A DNA stretch of 64,000 bases, taken from the NCBI RefSeq assembly GCF_003672135.1, contig NC_039506.1:15314001-15378000 (forward strand), in the 5' to 3' direction. Shown one piece after another: positions 50,258-60,085 of this stretch. Source of the stretch: Ooceraea biroi. Taxonomy: Eukaryota; Arthropoda; Insecta; Hymenoptera; Formicidae. The notes beneath the pieces are model-generated. The model searched no databases. It saw only the letters and a list, made by a program, of their open reading frames with translations, and had not been told where the DNA came from. The stretch's first letter is position 1; every line of letters starts with the position of its first letter. The position numbers were made by a program, and so were the translations under genes.

Positions 50258-50282
50258 TCTCTTTCTGTCGTGGCACCTGGAG
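50258..50282 (+). promoter_or_regulatory. Proposed eEF1A first exon with TOP-like start
   Basis: A pyrimidine tract TCTCTTTCTGTCG is followed within 25 nt by a near-consensus donor GGAG|GTGAGT (GT at 50283). eEF1A mRNAs begin with 5'-terminal oligopyrimidine tracts in animals. The acceptor of the 5'UTR exon at 52138 needs an upstream donor, and this is the best seen. No TATA box is visible and the region is CpG-rich. The assignment is an inference. Confidence 0.3.
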
Positions 50283-52137
50283 GTGAGTGGTTGTTCGTAC
50301 TCGACGCGGCGGACACTACATCCGACGATACGCGAAGCGAGGATACGCCATCGACGGGCAAGTACAGGATAGAACGGCGCCCGGAACCGCGGCGTGTTGT
50401 GCTGTGCCAACAGTTTCCCGGTCCCGTCGCGATCTTTCGCGGAAATTGCATCTCCATATCGCGGACGGTAAAGTGCCGCATGGCCGGTCTTGTGCTTCCG
50501 TCTCGGTCTGCCTCGCCGGTCCCCGAGGCGCGTATCCCAGCGTTCCGCCGACGGGTTGGCTGGCCAAAAAATCGTTATCGACCGCGCGAATGAAGATTCG
50601 CGACGAACGCAACCAAGAAACGCGCTCGCCGGTCGAAACCGGCGCGACAGACGCGTCCGTCGGGACCGCGAGAGCCATACCGGGTGCGTTATGGCGGCCG
50701 TGCTCGTCAGCGCTGGAACTCTCGGCGCGATCGCGAGTTCCACCGAGCGCGCGCGTTACTGGAGAAAATTTCCACGTGGGTCTCCACACCTTGCCGCGAT
50801 TCCGCACGGAAAATCGCGACCTGCGACGCGTTACGTTCGGGCAGAGCGGCGGAGTCGGGAACCGGAAACGCGAGGTTAAAGTTCCGCGGATCCGCCTGGA
50901 GGCCGTGTGCAACAGCGACTTTTGTGCGGCGGCTTCCGGAGCGAGCGGATTCGCGCTTATCGCGGCGATCGCCGGACGTACCGGTCCAATATCGATTCTA
51001 TAGCCAGGCTTGCGGCACGAAAAGAGATCGCTGTGAACGATCGCGGAGGTAGAATCGAGTCGGGCGGAAAAAGTCCAGTCTCCGAAGGCGACCGGCGCGC
51101 AACAGTGGGCGGTATCTCGTCTCGTGCCGAGCATCGAATGTTCCCGAGAAAAACGATTTCGCCGCGTGACGCAAACGATCATTTCCTGCGAAGCCGCAGG
51201 AATATCGAATTATTCGTGCGATCATAATCGCGATCGATCATAAAATTCCGACTCGATCTTATTCCTCGCATTCTTGAGAAATTGATCGGTTAATTAATAT
51301 CTATGAATCGCATTTGCGCAACTTTTCGTCTCGAGTTTCCGCGAAAGTTTGCCACCTGATTGACCGCGATACGCCTGAAGTTGGCCGTAGCGGTCTTTAG
51401 CCCCGTGATTTCAACGAAGGGTCGCGAAATGCCACGCTCGGTCCATTCGGATGATGGAGAATCGCGCGGAGAGAGAGAGAAAGAAAAAAAAAAAAAGATC
51501 CGCAATAACGTGGCATCGTGCGCGATGCCGAGCGTCGTGAAAATCGTGGCAACAGCGCGCCGCTCCTCCATTTACAAAATGGCTGCCGGCTGCCATTCTC
51601 GAATATTCACGGACACGTGGACGACCGGACAAAGACACCGCGGACGATCGAGCGCGTTCCGATCGGGTTCACGCTCCGCACAAATGTGCGCGCGGAGAGG
51701 CACGGGCGGCTGCACCATCTTGCGCAACGCGCGAGCGGGGTGACGTTGGCCGCGAAGATCGGGCAGGACGATTCTAGAATCGTGACGATCGCGACCAACT
51801 CCGTGTGGAACTCGGTTCCACCGAACTGCAATCCGCATTTTATTCATGACACTACGATGATAATTTCTCATTGATTCATTCGTGGTTTCCACTGAAGGCT
51901 CTGATGGCCGAGAACGTCCGAGTGTTACTCGATTAAAAAATTTCTTTTCGAAAATTGAGAATCAGGAGATGCATCTTCCTTCCGTACCATGTTACACTTA
52001 ACCTGTACGAATCACCGAGTGGCTTCGAGGACGCAAATAATTAGATCGCTCGTGGCGTATCGTCGGATGCAGCAAAAAACTCGAAAGTCTGAATCTGTTC
52101 GTTCTGTTCCAATTTAACGCCATATTTCATTTTACAG
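50283..52137 (+). other. Proposed eEF1A 5'UTR intron
   Basis: From the proposed donor at 50283 to the acceptor CATTTTACAG at 52137. The first 0.9 kb is so CpG-rich that several frames on both strands are open for more than 200 codons; I treat these as compositional. It contains the first snoRNA copy (51849-51925). Confidence 0.4.
51849..51925 (+). ncRNA. C/D-box snoRNA copy 1 (5'UTR intron), degenerate boxes
   Basis: A terminal stem ACACT / AGTGT encloses a box C-like ACGATGA, the shared segment CATTCGTGGTTTCCAC (51877-51892), a perfect internal D' box CTGA (51892-51895), a C'-like TGATGGC and a box D-like CCGA (51918-51921). Compared with its three relatives, both terminal boxes carry one T-to-C change, so function is uncertain even though the guide-like part is conserved. 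Confidence 0.65.
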
Positions 52138-52176
52138 CTTGAGACAGAGTACTAGCATCGCCTAAAACAAAACAAA
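52138..52176 (+). other. eEF1A 5'UTR exon part
   Basis: Begins after the acceptor TTTTACAG and leads into an A-rich AACAAA immediately before the ATG, a strong insect initiation context. Confidence 0.75.
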
Positions 52177-52320
52177 ATGGGCAAGGAAAAGATTCACATT
52201 AACATTGTCGTCATTGGACATGTCGACTCTGGCAAATCCACCACCACTGGTCACTTGATCTACAAATGTGGCGGTATCGACAAGCGTACCATCGAGAAGT
52301 TCGAGAAGGAAGCCCAGGAG
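52177..52320 (+). CDS. eEF1A: Translation elongation factor eEF1A, exon 1 (residues 1-48)
   Basis: eEF1A is the GTPase that delivers aminoacyl-tRNA to the ribosomal A site. This exon starts MGKEKIHINIVVIGHVDSGK with the P-loop GHVDSGKS (residues 14-21) and ends at CAGGAG|GTAACG after codon 48. The four coding exons are all in phase 0 and total 461 residues, the usual metazoan length. Intron positions 144/145, 753/754 and 1029/1030 match, from memory, the hymenopteran F2 paralogue. Codon use is rich in C- and G-ending codons, as for a highly expressed gene. Confidence 0.98.
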
Positions 52321-52380
52321 GTAACGTCCAGCAACCAAATAGAAACTATTTTCATATTTTAACTAATCGCGTATTTTCCA

Positions 52381-52461
52381 AACACTATGATGATAATTTC
52401 TTCTCGTCTTCATTCGTGGTTTCCACTGAAGGACTCTGATGGCTGAGAACGTCTGAGTGTT
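52381..52461 (+). ncRNA. C/D-box snoRNA copy 2 (eEF1A coding intron 1)
   Basis: A perfect 6-bp terminal stem AACACT / AGTGTT flanks box C ATGATGA (52387-52393) and box D CTGA (52453-52456). D' CTGA is at 52426-52429 and the C'-like TGATGGC starts at 52437. The sequence before D' is CATTCGTGGTTTCCAC, shared with the other copies. It lies wholly in intron 52321-52583, about 120 nt before the acceptor, as expected for an intron-processed snoRNA. I could not assign the rRNA target. Confidence 0.85.
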
Positions 52462-52583
52462 CGATGAAAAAAAAATCTATTTCGACGCGAAAATTAAGTT
52501 TAATCAAAACTAAAGATGAGAAAACACATTTTCAAATTATCGGTGATTCGAGTGTAGATCTAACAGGAACGATTGCTTCGCAG

Positions 52584-53192
52584 ATGGGCAAGGGCTCCTT
52601 CAAGTACGCCTGGGTATTGGACAAGCTGAAGGCCGAACGTGAGCGTGGTATCACCATCGATATCGCTCTCTGGAAGTTCGAGACCGCCAAGTACTATGTC
52701 ACGATCATTGACGCCCCGGGACACAGAGATTTCATCAAGAACATGATCACTGGTACGTCGCAGGCTGACTGCGCGGTACTCATTGTCGCCGCCGGTACTG
52801 GTGAGTTCGAGGCTGGTATCTCGAAGAACGGACAGACCCGCGAGCACGCCCTGCTCGCCTTCACCCTCGGCGTGAAACAGCTGATCGTCGGTGTCAACAA
52901 GATGGACTCGACCGAGCCTCCGTACTCGGAGTCTCGTTTCGAGGAAATCAAGAAGGAAGTATCGTCGTACATCAAGAAGATCGGTTACAACCCGGCTGCG
53001 GTCGCGTTCGTGCCGATCTCGGGTTGGCATGGAGACAACATGCTTGAGGTGTCCGCCAAGATGCCTTGGTTCAAGGGATGGACCGTGGAGCGCAAGGAAG
53101 GCAAGGGTGAAGGCAAATGCCTCATCGAAGCGCTCGACGCTATCCTGCCACCCACCAGGCCAACCGACAAGGCTCTCCGTCTTCCCCTTCAG
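52584..53192 (+). CDS. eEF1A: eEF1A exon 2 (residues 49-251)
   Basis: Follows GCTTCGCAG and ends TTCAG|GTAACA. It contains the rest of the GTPase domain: switch regions with ERERGITIDIALWKFET, G3 DAPGHRDF (from residue 91), G4 NKMD (about residue 153) and the G5-region SGWHGDN, then the start of domain II at LPLQ. All catalytic motifs are intact and no codon is disrupted. Confidence 0.98.
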
Positions 53193-53246
53193 GTAACAAT
53201 CGACGCTCCATCATCGGTTCTCTTTATGCCACCAAAATCTACACGT

Positions 53247-53328
53247 GTTTCATGATGATAACCTTTTGACCTCATTCGCGGTTTCCACCGGAGGATTTTC
53301 CATTGATGGCTGAAGGCGTCTGATCATT
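53247..53328 (+). ncRNA. C/D-box snoRNA copy 3 (eEF1A coding intron 2)
   Basis: Box C ATGATGA (53252-53258) and box D CTGA (53320-53323) are perfect, and C'-like TGATGGC is present near 53304. The shared segment reads CATTCGCGGTTTCCAC (53273-53288), one base different from the other copies. The D' box is degenerate (CCGG), and the terminal stem is weaker than in copies 2 and 4. It lies in intron 53193-53406, about 78 nt before the acceptor. Confidence 0.75.
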
Positions 53329-53406
53329 TATAAGATACATGACAAATGATTAGCTTTTTATTCGTGTTTTTGAGTCGAGATACTAATGATTGGCTTGCGA
53401 TTGCAG

Positions 53407-53682
53407 GATGTCTACAAGATTGGTGGTATTGGAACGGTACCAGTCGGTCGAGTCGAGACTGGTGTACTGAAGCCTGGTATGGTCGTTACTTTCGCTCCTG
53501 CTGGACTGACTACTGAAGTTAAGTCAGTGGAGATGCATCACGAGGCTCTTCAAGAAGCCGTGCCCGGTGACAACGTTGGCTTCAACGTCAAGAACGTGTC
53601 TGTTAAGGAGTTGCGTCGTGGATACGTTGCTGGAGATTCCAAGAACAATCCACCCAAGGGTGCCGCTGACTTCACCGCGCAG
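53407..53682 (+). CDS. eEF1A: eEF1A exon 3 (residues 252-343)
   Basis: Begins after CGATTGCAG and ends GCGCAG|GTACGC. It encodes domain II (beta-barrel contacting aminoacyl-tRNA), with DVYKIGGIGTVPVGRVETG and LKPGMVVTFAP, and the start of the domain III boundary at KGAADFTAQ. Intact and in phase 0. Confidence 0.98.
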
Positions 53683-53735
53683 GTACGCTGTTGCACTGAT
53701 TATTACTTGTCGACTTGTTCAGTCTTCTCGTTATC

Positions 53736-53820
53736 GACACGATGATGATAACTTATTGTAATTTCATTCGTGGTTTCCACCGGAAGAGATTCTGATGATG
53801 GCAGAATGCGTCTGAGTGTC
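53736..53820 (+). ncRNA. C/D-box snoRNA copy 4 (eEF1A coding intron 3)
   Basis: A perfect terminal stem GACAC / GTGTC flanks box C ATGATGA (53742-53748) and box D CTGA (53812-53815). The shared segment CATTCGTGGTTTCCAC is at 53765-53780, followed by a degenerate D' (CCGG). The C'-like TGATGATGGC is clear. It is contained in intron 53683-53985. Confidence 0.85.
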
Positions 53821-53985
53821 TTTACGTAAACCCTACGCGAAGTAAAATTTATTTTTCTACTTGCAGAAATTTATTAAAGATTGCCGAATTTTACTCATGG
53901 CTTTTTAATCACGTTGAAGCATATCAAGATAAAGCATTCGCGAATCACGAGTGCAGAATTGATCCGATTGCTCGCTTCGTTGCAG

Positions 53986-54342
53986 GTCATTGTTCTCAAT
54001 CATCCCGGTCAAATCAGCAACGGCTACACGCCCGTGTTGGATTGTCACACCGCCCACATCGCTTGCAAGTTCGCCGAGATTAAGGAAAAGTGCGATCGCC
54101 GTACCGGTAAGACGACCGAGGAGAACCCGAAGGCCATCAAGTCCGGCGACGCCGCCATCGTCACTCTGGTGCCTAGCAAGCCCATGTGCGTTGAGGCGTT
54201 CCAGGAGTTCCCACCGCTGGGACGTTTCGCCGTCCGCGATATGCGTCAGACGGTAGCCGTCGGCGTCATCAAGGCCGTCAACTTCAAGGATGCCGCTGGC
54301 AAAGTCACCAAGGCCGCCGAGAAAGCCCAGAAGAAGAAATAA
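53986..54342 (+). CDS. eEF1A: eEF1A exon 4 (residues 344-461)
   Basis: Begins after CTTCGTTGCAG and ends TAA. It encodes domain III with VIVLNHPGQISNGYTPVLDC, the CDRRTGKTTEENPKAIKSGD region and the usual Lys-rich end KAAEKAQKKK. No abnormality. Confidence 0.98.
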   Translation, partial: VIVLNHPGQISNGYTPVLDCHTAHIACKFAEIKEKCDRRTGKTTEENPKAIKSGDAAIVTLVPSKPMCVEAFQEFPPLGRFAVRDMRQTVAVGVIKAVNFKDAAGKVTKAAEKAQKKK

Positions 54343-54880
54343 CTATTGTAATAGTTTCCGTGCATACACCGATAGTTTCCGTGCGAATATGCCACCGGGT
54401 GGGCACCGGCGTACACCAGCCGACGTAGCTCGCCCTCCCTCCTCGTGCGACGCGCGCGAGATGCGCGCCGTGGCGTCGCTGTCGAAATCGTTGGCGGAAC
54501 TCGCCGTGCAGCTGCCGCAGGCTGTCGGGAACGAGAAAACTCTGATCCAATCGCGACGATTGGCCGTAAGCGTGCACGGGGGGGTGGTGCAGCCACTGCG
54601 TCTCCTCGGCACGCGAAAGTTTCGCTTGTCGAAACGATCGCTCCGTCACTTTTTCCATCGTAAGGAGTTCCGCAGGAAAGGAAACTTCAGTCGGTAGAGA
54701 TGGCCGGTGGAGATGTTGGGCGACGTCACGCGCGATGTGGCTGCGTGTCGCGAGTAGCCGCGCGTCAGGAGGGAGAGCGGACTTCGCGCGAGCTATCTGA
54801 TCTACTTCATAACGAGTAACATTAAACATCGTAATTTAGCGCGGTTTAATTATATTTTCTAATTACTATACGGAAATAAA
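54343..54880 (+). other. eEF1A 3'UTR
   Basis: Follows the TAA at 54342. It is CpG-rich up to about 54.8 kb and ends near AATAAA at 54875-54880. Overlapping open frames on both strands here (up to 174 codons) show no family signature. Confidence 0.6.
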
Positions 54881-56674
54881 TTCTGTATCTCCGATACTCG
54901 AAGAAAAAAGAAAGAAACATGTCAATATTATTACTATTATTATTATTATTATTCTCATAACTCTGTCGGCAGTGGTTACCTCACCGGTGCCACGTGCCAC
55001 CACGTTCGTCGCCCCTGTGAGACAACTTCTCAATTTATCGCTCTCGCATCCACGAATATTTAGCAGCCTGCATGCAATCCGACCAGAGGTATCATGTGTA
55101 TCGCGGCGATATGTGCTCCGTATCTTTTGTCTTCTCTGTAGCTTTTTTATATTATAATCGTTAAGACTATATATTGAATTCAGAAGAAGAGTAGAATATA
55201 TAGAGGAAGACAAAGATAGGCCTTGACAAGCAAGCAAGCAAAAAAACAAAGTAGATTTCGTTGTTGGGAGATGGGACCTGTTTCCTCCGATGATTATCAT
55301 TTTATTATCCAATTATTAGGTAAGACGCGGATCGAAACCCTTGACACTTTTTCTACGAGATATTCCTTTTATCGAACTAGCAACGAACAACGGGATGAGT
55401 GCGCGGCACAATAAAATGACGATCTTTGCAAAGACCTTTTTCTCTCCAGTTTTTTTTTTCTTTTTTTTTATCCCGCGATTCTTCTACAAACGACATTGGT
55501 TGACAGTTTTCTGTACATACGTGTGAAAGTACCAACGATGACGAGGAAGAGCGAAAATAAAGAAGCTACGGAAACATGAATTCAGGATGATTCGTTTACG
55601 TACCAATCCCCCCTTCCCCGCAATGCGACAAAGTGTTTACGTGTGCATTTCCACAATTGCCAAGATCAAGCAATTTTGTTGAAAAGATGCATTAAATATT
55701 TTGTTATCTTAGTTAATATTAATTTTTTAAGTTTAATGTTTAATATGCATAAGAAAGACAGAAAATATAACGTGTCACAAATACGATGGACCAAGACATC
55801 AAAGATTTAACGCTATTGAATCATACTGAAACATGCGTAAGTTGCAATAATTTTTTGTCCAAATAATAATTATCTCTCTCTGAGCATCAATCACGAGAAT
55901 AATACCTTAATTTATACATGTTACAACAAATTTTATACGTACTAGAAAGTGCACAATGAGAATTTTGTACAAAAATGTCACAGTTTGTTCTTTTAATTGT
56001 TAAAAATGTTCGAAGAACTCAACGTTTTAAAAATTACTTCTGTGTCACTTTTTAGCTAATAATAATAATAATAATAATTGAAATCTTCAATTATTAAATA
56101 ATAAATAATTAAGTTATTAATTACTTGGAATTATAAATTATTGTGAACGTTTACTTTGGAATATGCGTAAAAAAATATATGTAAAATGGCTGCCCCATTT
56201 TTTAGTTATACTACTATCTCAATATTCATCAAAAACGGGACTGCAGATAGCGGAGGCTCGTAGCGGAAGTTTTTGAAACTAAGTTTTTGCGGTAAATATT
56301 TCCGAGGCGCCTGTATAATTGCAACCCGGCCAACTAGTAGCGCCTGCAGAACGGCAACCCGTAATCAAAAGTTCCAATAAACCCCAATAGATGGCACCAC
56401 CAAACCGTTGGCGGGTCCGCAGCTTTTTAGCTAGCTAGTAGTTCCAGAAACCTCCGCTACGAGCCTCCACTCTCTTCACCCCCGCATTTGACTGAATAAA
56501 ACTTTAAAGAAATAATATATCTAAATATGAATGCGTGCATATTATTTTTAAACACACCGATGACATTTAACACAAAATGAACACCTCCTAATAGCGGCTT
56601 TAATGATAATTTGCAAAATGCACATAATTTTATTACTCGATGCCTTGTTCCGGAAAACAGCTGATTCGGTAATC
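54881..56674. other. Intergenic region eEF1A to mRpS14
   Basis: AT-rich, with no supportable gene. A further AATAAA lies near 55.56 kb and an (AAT)n run near 56.06 kb. A 217-bp inverted-repeat element (56252-56468) lies about 0.2 kb before the mRpS14 start. Confidence 0.75.
56252..56468. mobile_element. 217-bp inverted-repeat element upstream of mRpS14
   Basis: The left arm (56252-56276, starting GGAGGCTCGTAGCGGA) mirrors the right arm (56444-56468, ending TCCGCTACGAGCCTCC) with about three mismatches over 25 bp. No coding sequence or obvious duplication is seen. It is MITE-like in size and lies in what should be the mRpS14 promoter region. Confidence 0.6.
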
Positions 56675-56743
56675 ATGGCATTGAGAGGATGCATCTCGGC
56701 TGTCTCTAATATTTTGCCAAGTAATAATTTATTAGGATGTGGC
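56675..56743 (+). CDS. mRpS14: mRpS14 exon 1 (residues 1-23)
   Basis: Encodes MALRGCISAVSNILPSNNLL plus GCG, a short N-terminus rich in Ser and hydrophobic residues with no acidic residue, fitting a mitochondrial presequence. It ends GGC|GTAAGT in phase 0, matching the next exon. In-frame ATGs at 56603 and 56618 could extend it by about 24 residues. I chose 56675 because it gives a 130-residue protein, close to the fly orthologue's length. Confidence 0.75.
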
Positions 56744-56945
56744 GTAAGTGGCAGCACATTTATTTTTGTTTCCAGGGTTTTATAAATTTTTCGAATCGAC
56801 ACAATCTCGCGACGCGATTTCCAACCGATCGGAAGACAATTCTGCTGCACTTTGTTCTAACCTCTCGCGTCATGTAACTGCACGATCTTTTTAGAGAAAA
56901 AGTACTCCTTTTTTTCTTAACTAGTTGCATGTGTTTTCTGTGCAG

Positions 56946-57083
56946 CTGCAACAGGCGCGAAACTACGTCGGCTGCAGAGTGATACGTGACCAGAAGCGAA
57001 GAAAGTGGGCAAAGCAGTACGCTGAAGAGCGATTGCGGCTACTCGTGTTGAAGCGAAACGACGTTCTGCCATTTGAAATAAGG
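56946..57083 (+). CDS. mRpS14: Mitochondrial ribosomal protein S14, exon 2 (residues 24-69)
   Basis: uS14m belongs to the small subunit of the mitochondrial ribosome. The exon follows TTTCTGTGCAG and encodes LQQARNYVGCRVIRDQKRRK, then WAKQYAEERLRLLVLKRNDV and LPFEIR, ending AGG|GTAAAC. The basic R-D-x-K-R-R-K and YAEERLR-x-x-L-x-K-N segments are typical of uS14m proteins. Confidence 0.95.
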
Positions 57084-57204
57084 GTAAACGGCTCATGCTC
57101 CACTTAGAAATCATTTCTTCGTGATCTCGAGCACGCAATGAACACATCAGGGAACGTCGATAGCCAATTGCCGACAGTACGTAATTAAGATAATTATTTT
57201 TCAG

Positions 57205-57390
57205 GAAATGGCTGGCAAACAATTGGAAGAAACGATCCCCAGGCAGACTGCCCTGAGACAATTGACCGACAGATGCGTGGTGACTTCTCGAGGAAGGGGC
57301 GTGTTGTGGCGTTGGAGAGTGTCGCGGTTCATCTTCCGCGAATTGATCGATCACAATAAGATGTCCGGGATGCAACGTGCTATGTGGTAG
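57205..57390 (+). CDS. mRpS14: Mitochondrial ribosomal protein S14, exon 3 (residues 70-130)
   Basis: Begins after ATTTTTCAG and ends TAG. It encodes ALRQLTDRCVVTSRGRGVLW, then RWRVSRFIFRELIDHNKMSG and MQRAMW. The R-C-x-x-T-S-R-x-R-G and terminal SG-x-QRAxW are the signature of the S14 C-terminus. There is no zinc CxxC, as in other mitochondrial forms. A poly(A) signal AATAAA follows at 57472. Confidence 0.96.
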   Translation, partial: EMAGKQLEETIPRQTALRQLTDRCVVTSRGRGVLWRWRVSRFIFRELIDHNKMSGMQRAMW

Positions 57391-57471
57391 ATCAATTCAC
57401 ACGCATGTGTACGTCAGGGTACGCGCGCTGTGCTTAGATTATAATATATCTCTCGAATATACATGACCATC

Positions 57472-57477
57472 AATAAA
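57472..57477 (+). terminator. Poly(A) signal of mRpS14
   Basis: AATAAA 82 nt after the stop codon; a second AATAAA lies near 57.52 kb. Confidence 0.6.
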
Positions 57478-60085
57478 GTGTATGATACGTGAACGAATGC
57501 GTGAACAGAATAGCGAAAATAAAATACTGTTACCATTACACGTACTTTGGACTTGATTTGTCGCATGATTCATAACTTTAGACGTGATAAGTTTGATGCG
57601 CGGCAAGAACGTTTTGTATTCTTAAGAAATAACGTACAGGCGCTTCCATCATTACTTGAAGAAAATTCCGGAAATTAATAATCGACGAGCTCGTTCGAGG
57701 TAAAAAATTAGCGTGCGTATTCATTGTCAACGCCTTAATAAATTTATCATGCAGATTATTAATATTGACAAATGGTTATCGATGATCTCTGGCTCGCACG
57801 AGAATCAATGCTCGTGCGATCGGCACGAACTGAGAATATTACAAGCTCGCACCTTCTCGTTCCAGGAACACGTGGATAATGCACACTGATCTCGACTACG
57901 CTCGGCTTTACACTCAAGCACGTGTGTGTTTTTCGTAAGGAAATCGATCCGCGAGCACGCGCTACGTGTAAACAGATAGTCGCATTGTAACTGTTTATCT
58001 TTATTATTCATATCTCATTTATTAGTGCATTGCCCATAACTACTTGCTGACAAGTCGTATCCTTGAATATTTTATCCGCACGCCCGACTCGCTCTGCGAT
58101 CGCTTATCTGATCTCATCGACAAGTACACCGATCTAGAGATAGTAAATGTTGATTCGAAAAATCTAGGATAACAATTGTAGCGGAAAGTATAATAAGAAA
58201 AATTGATTTTTCACGAAAATTGTATGACTCAAGTCACTTTCCAATCCACGGACAAATCTATTTTCTTTTTACGTTAACATTTTAACATTTCTGTTTCGTA
58301 AAACGTAACAAGGTACTGACAAACGTCGCACTGGACATCAAAACTAAGTAAAATATACTAAATAAATTACGTATATTTGTGCAAAGGAAAATTTTACCCA
58401 ATTCATCAAATAATTCAGTGAAAATCAATTTACTCTTGTCAATCTACGTAATTTAATTAACGTACGACTTGTATCGATTTCTTTGATTCACTTTCCAGAC
58501 TATTTCAGAAAAACAATAAAACTTTAAATTTCAAAGAAGAAAACTTTAGAAGGGAAAGAAGAACGTTGACAAGAATGATTTAAAGATAAATTTTCCTACA
58601 GATTTACACGCAACGATTCTTTACTCTAATTAACTTCAGAATTCAAAGTCCCAATTAACGCAGAAGCGATTTTGCCACAACAATCGACAATCAACAGTGT
58701 TTAAATAACAGGCCGCCACTTAAGAGACGCAGACAATTAAGAGACGCTGCAATTTGCATAAAGAAAAAGAAAAAATAACGCAATCGATCCGACGAGTGTG
58801 CATCGCACACACGCATTTCATTCTCGAAGAGCGGAGTCGCACTTGGTTCGTAAGTGGTCTAGGCAGCTATCTGATCAGACATGCGTCGCGGCGCAACGGC
58901 GGGTAATCGCTCTCAAGTTGGATTCAAGCTGGTCTTTCTTCGTTAGCACTAGTTGCGATACTCGTGTGGCGGGTTTCAGTCTCGCCAAACTGTCGTCGTC
59001 TTCAGTCGTCGTCCTGGTCCTCTGAATGCTTACGAGACTCGCAATCAACAGGATTTCACGTGGGTACCACACATAGTCCCCGAAGAACTCAAAAGCGTTG
59101 CCTCCGGAAAACTGTCGGCAATAATTAAAAATAATTTAAAAATTAATTGGAAAACGGTAATTGAAATTTAGGAGATTTTAATACGCGTGAGTCGCGAAAG
59201 CTTCTGTCACATTTTATTGAACATTGTGAAAACTTAATATCATTTTCGATTAAAGTAGAGAGATTATTAAAATCTTCTTCGATTAATCCGGAACAGAGTT
59301 GTAAAAGGACTGGATAATTATAATAATTATTCTGATAATGTTCTGTGTGTGTAAACGCGCATTTCAGGAATTAAACATTTGTCTGAAACAAATTTAATAT
59401 TCGCATGTTTTTCTCTCTCCATTTTCCCATTTTTCGTGCTCGTTGTTCTGATAAATAAATTCGAATAATCTTTCATATTCCGAGGAGGAACGGCAATATT
59501 AAATTATCGATTAAATAATCTCGAAATTCAATTAAACCGCGGCAATAAATCTGCAAATGCGCATCAACGTGGCGGTGTGGCACCAAAGAGAAGAGTACTA
59601 CAAAATCGATTATTATTTGCAGCGTGCGCGCGTGTTAGTGTGCGTCGAACCGAGATTGATAGTGAACGATTGATAAGAATCAACCGTTGAGGCCAGTTGT
59701 CACGAGTCTTTAATGAAAAAAACATGAGTTATGTAAACCGCGCTCGGAATAACATGATAATCTGATATCTGATGATCCAGATGACGCGTTTGCAACAACA
59801 GTGCATCCGTACATCGTTGACATAAAAACAAGACAAGGGAAATATTAATAATGTATTTTGCATATCTTCATACATCTCATTCGTCGATAACTCTCTTTTT
59901 CTTTTCTCTTGATTTCTGCAAAGAGAAGCGCTGCAGTGACGCGTTGACGTTCGTTCAGTAGCACGTATGGCAAATAATTTCGCTTTGCGCGAGATGGTAA
60001 CTCTTGTTTAAAGATATTCTTCTTGAAAGATATTCAAAGATCTTTTAGTATTAAATATATGTGTTGTTGTTGTGTCGTTGTTATA

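Noticed and set aside
50316..51182. 288-codon frame on the minus strand, the longest in the window
   Set aside because: Overlaps several equally open frames on the other strand in a CpG-rich block, has no recognisable domain, and lies in the proposed eEF1A 5'UTR intron.
52560..53030. 156-codon minus-strand frame
   Set aside because: Antisense shadow of eEF1A exon 2.
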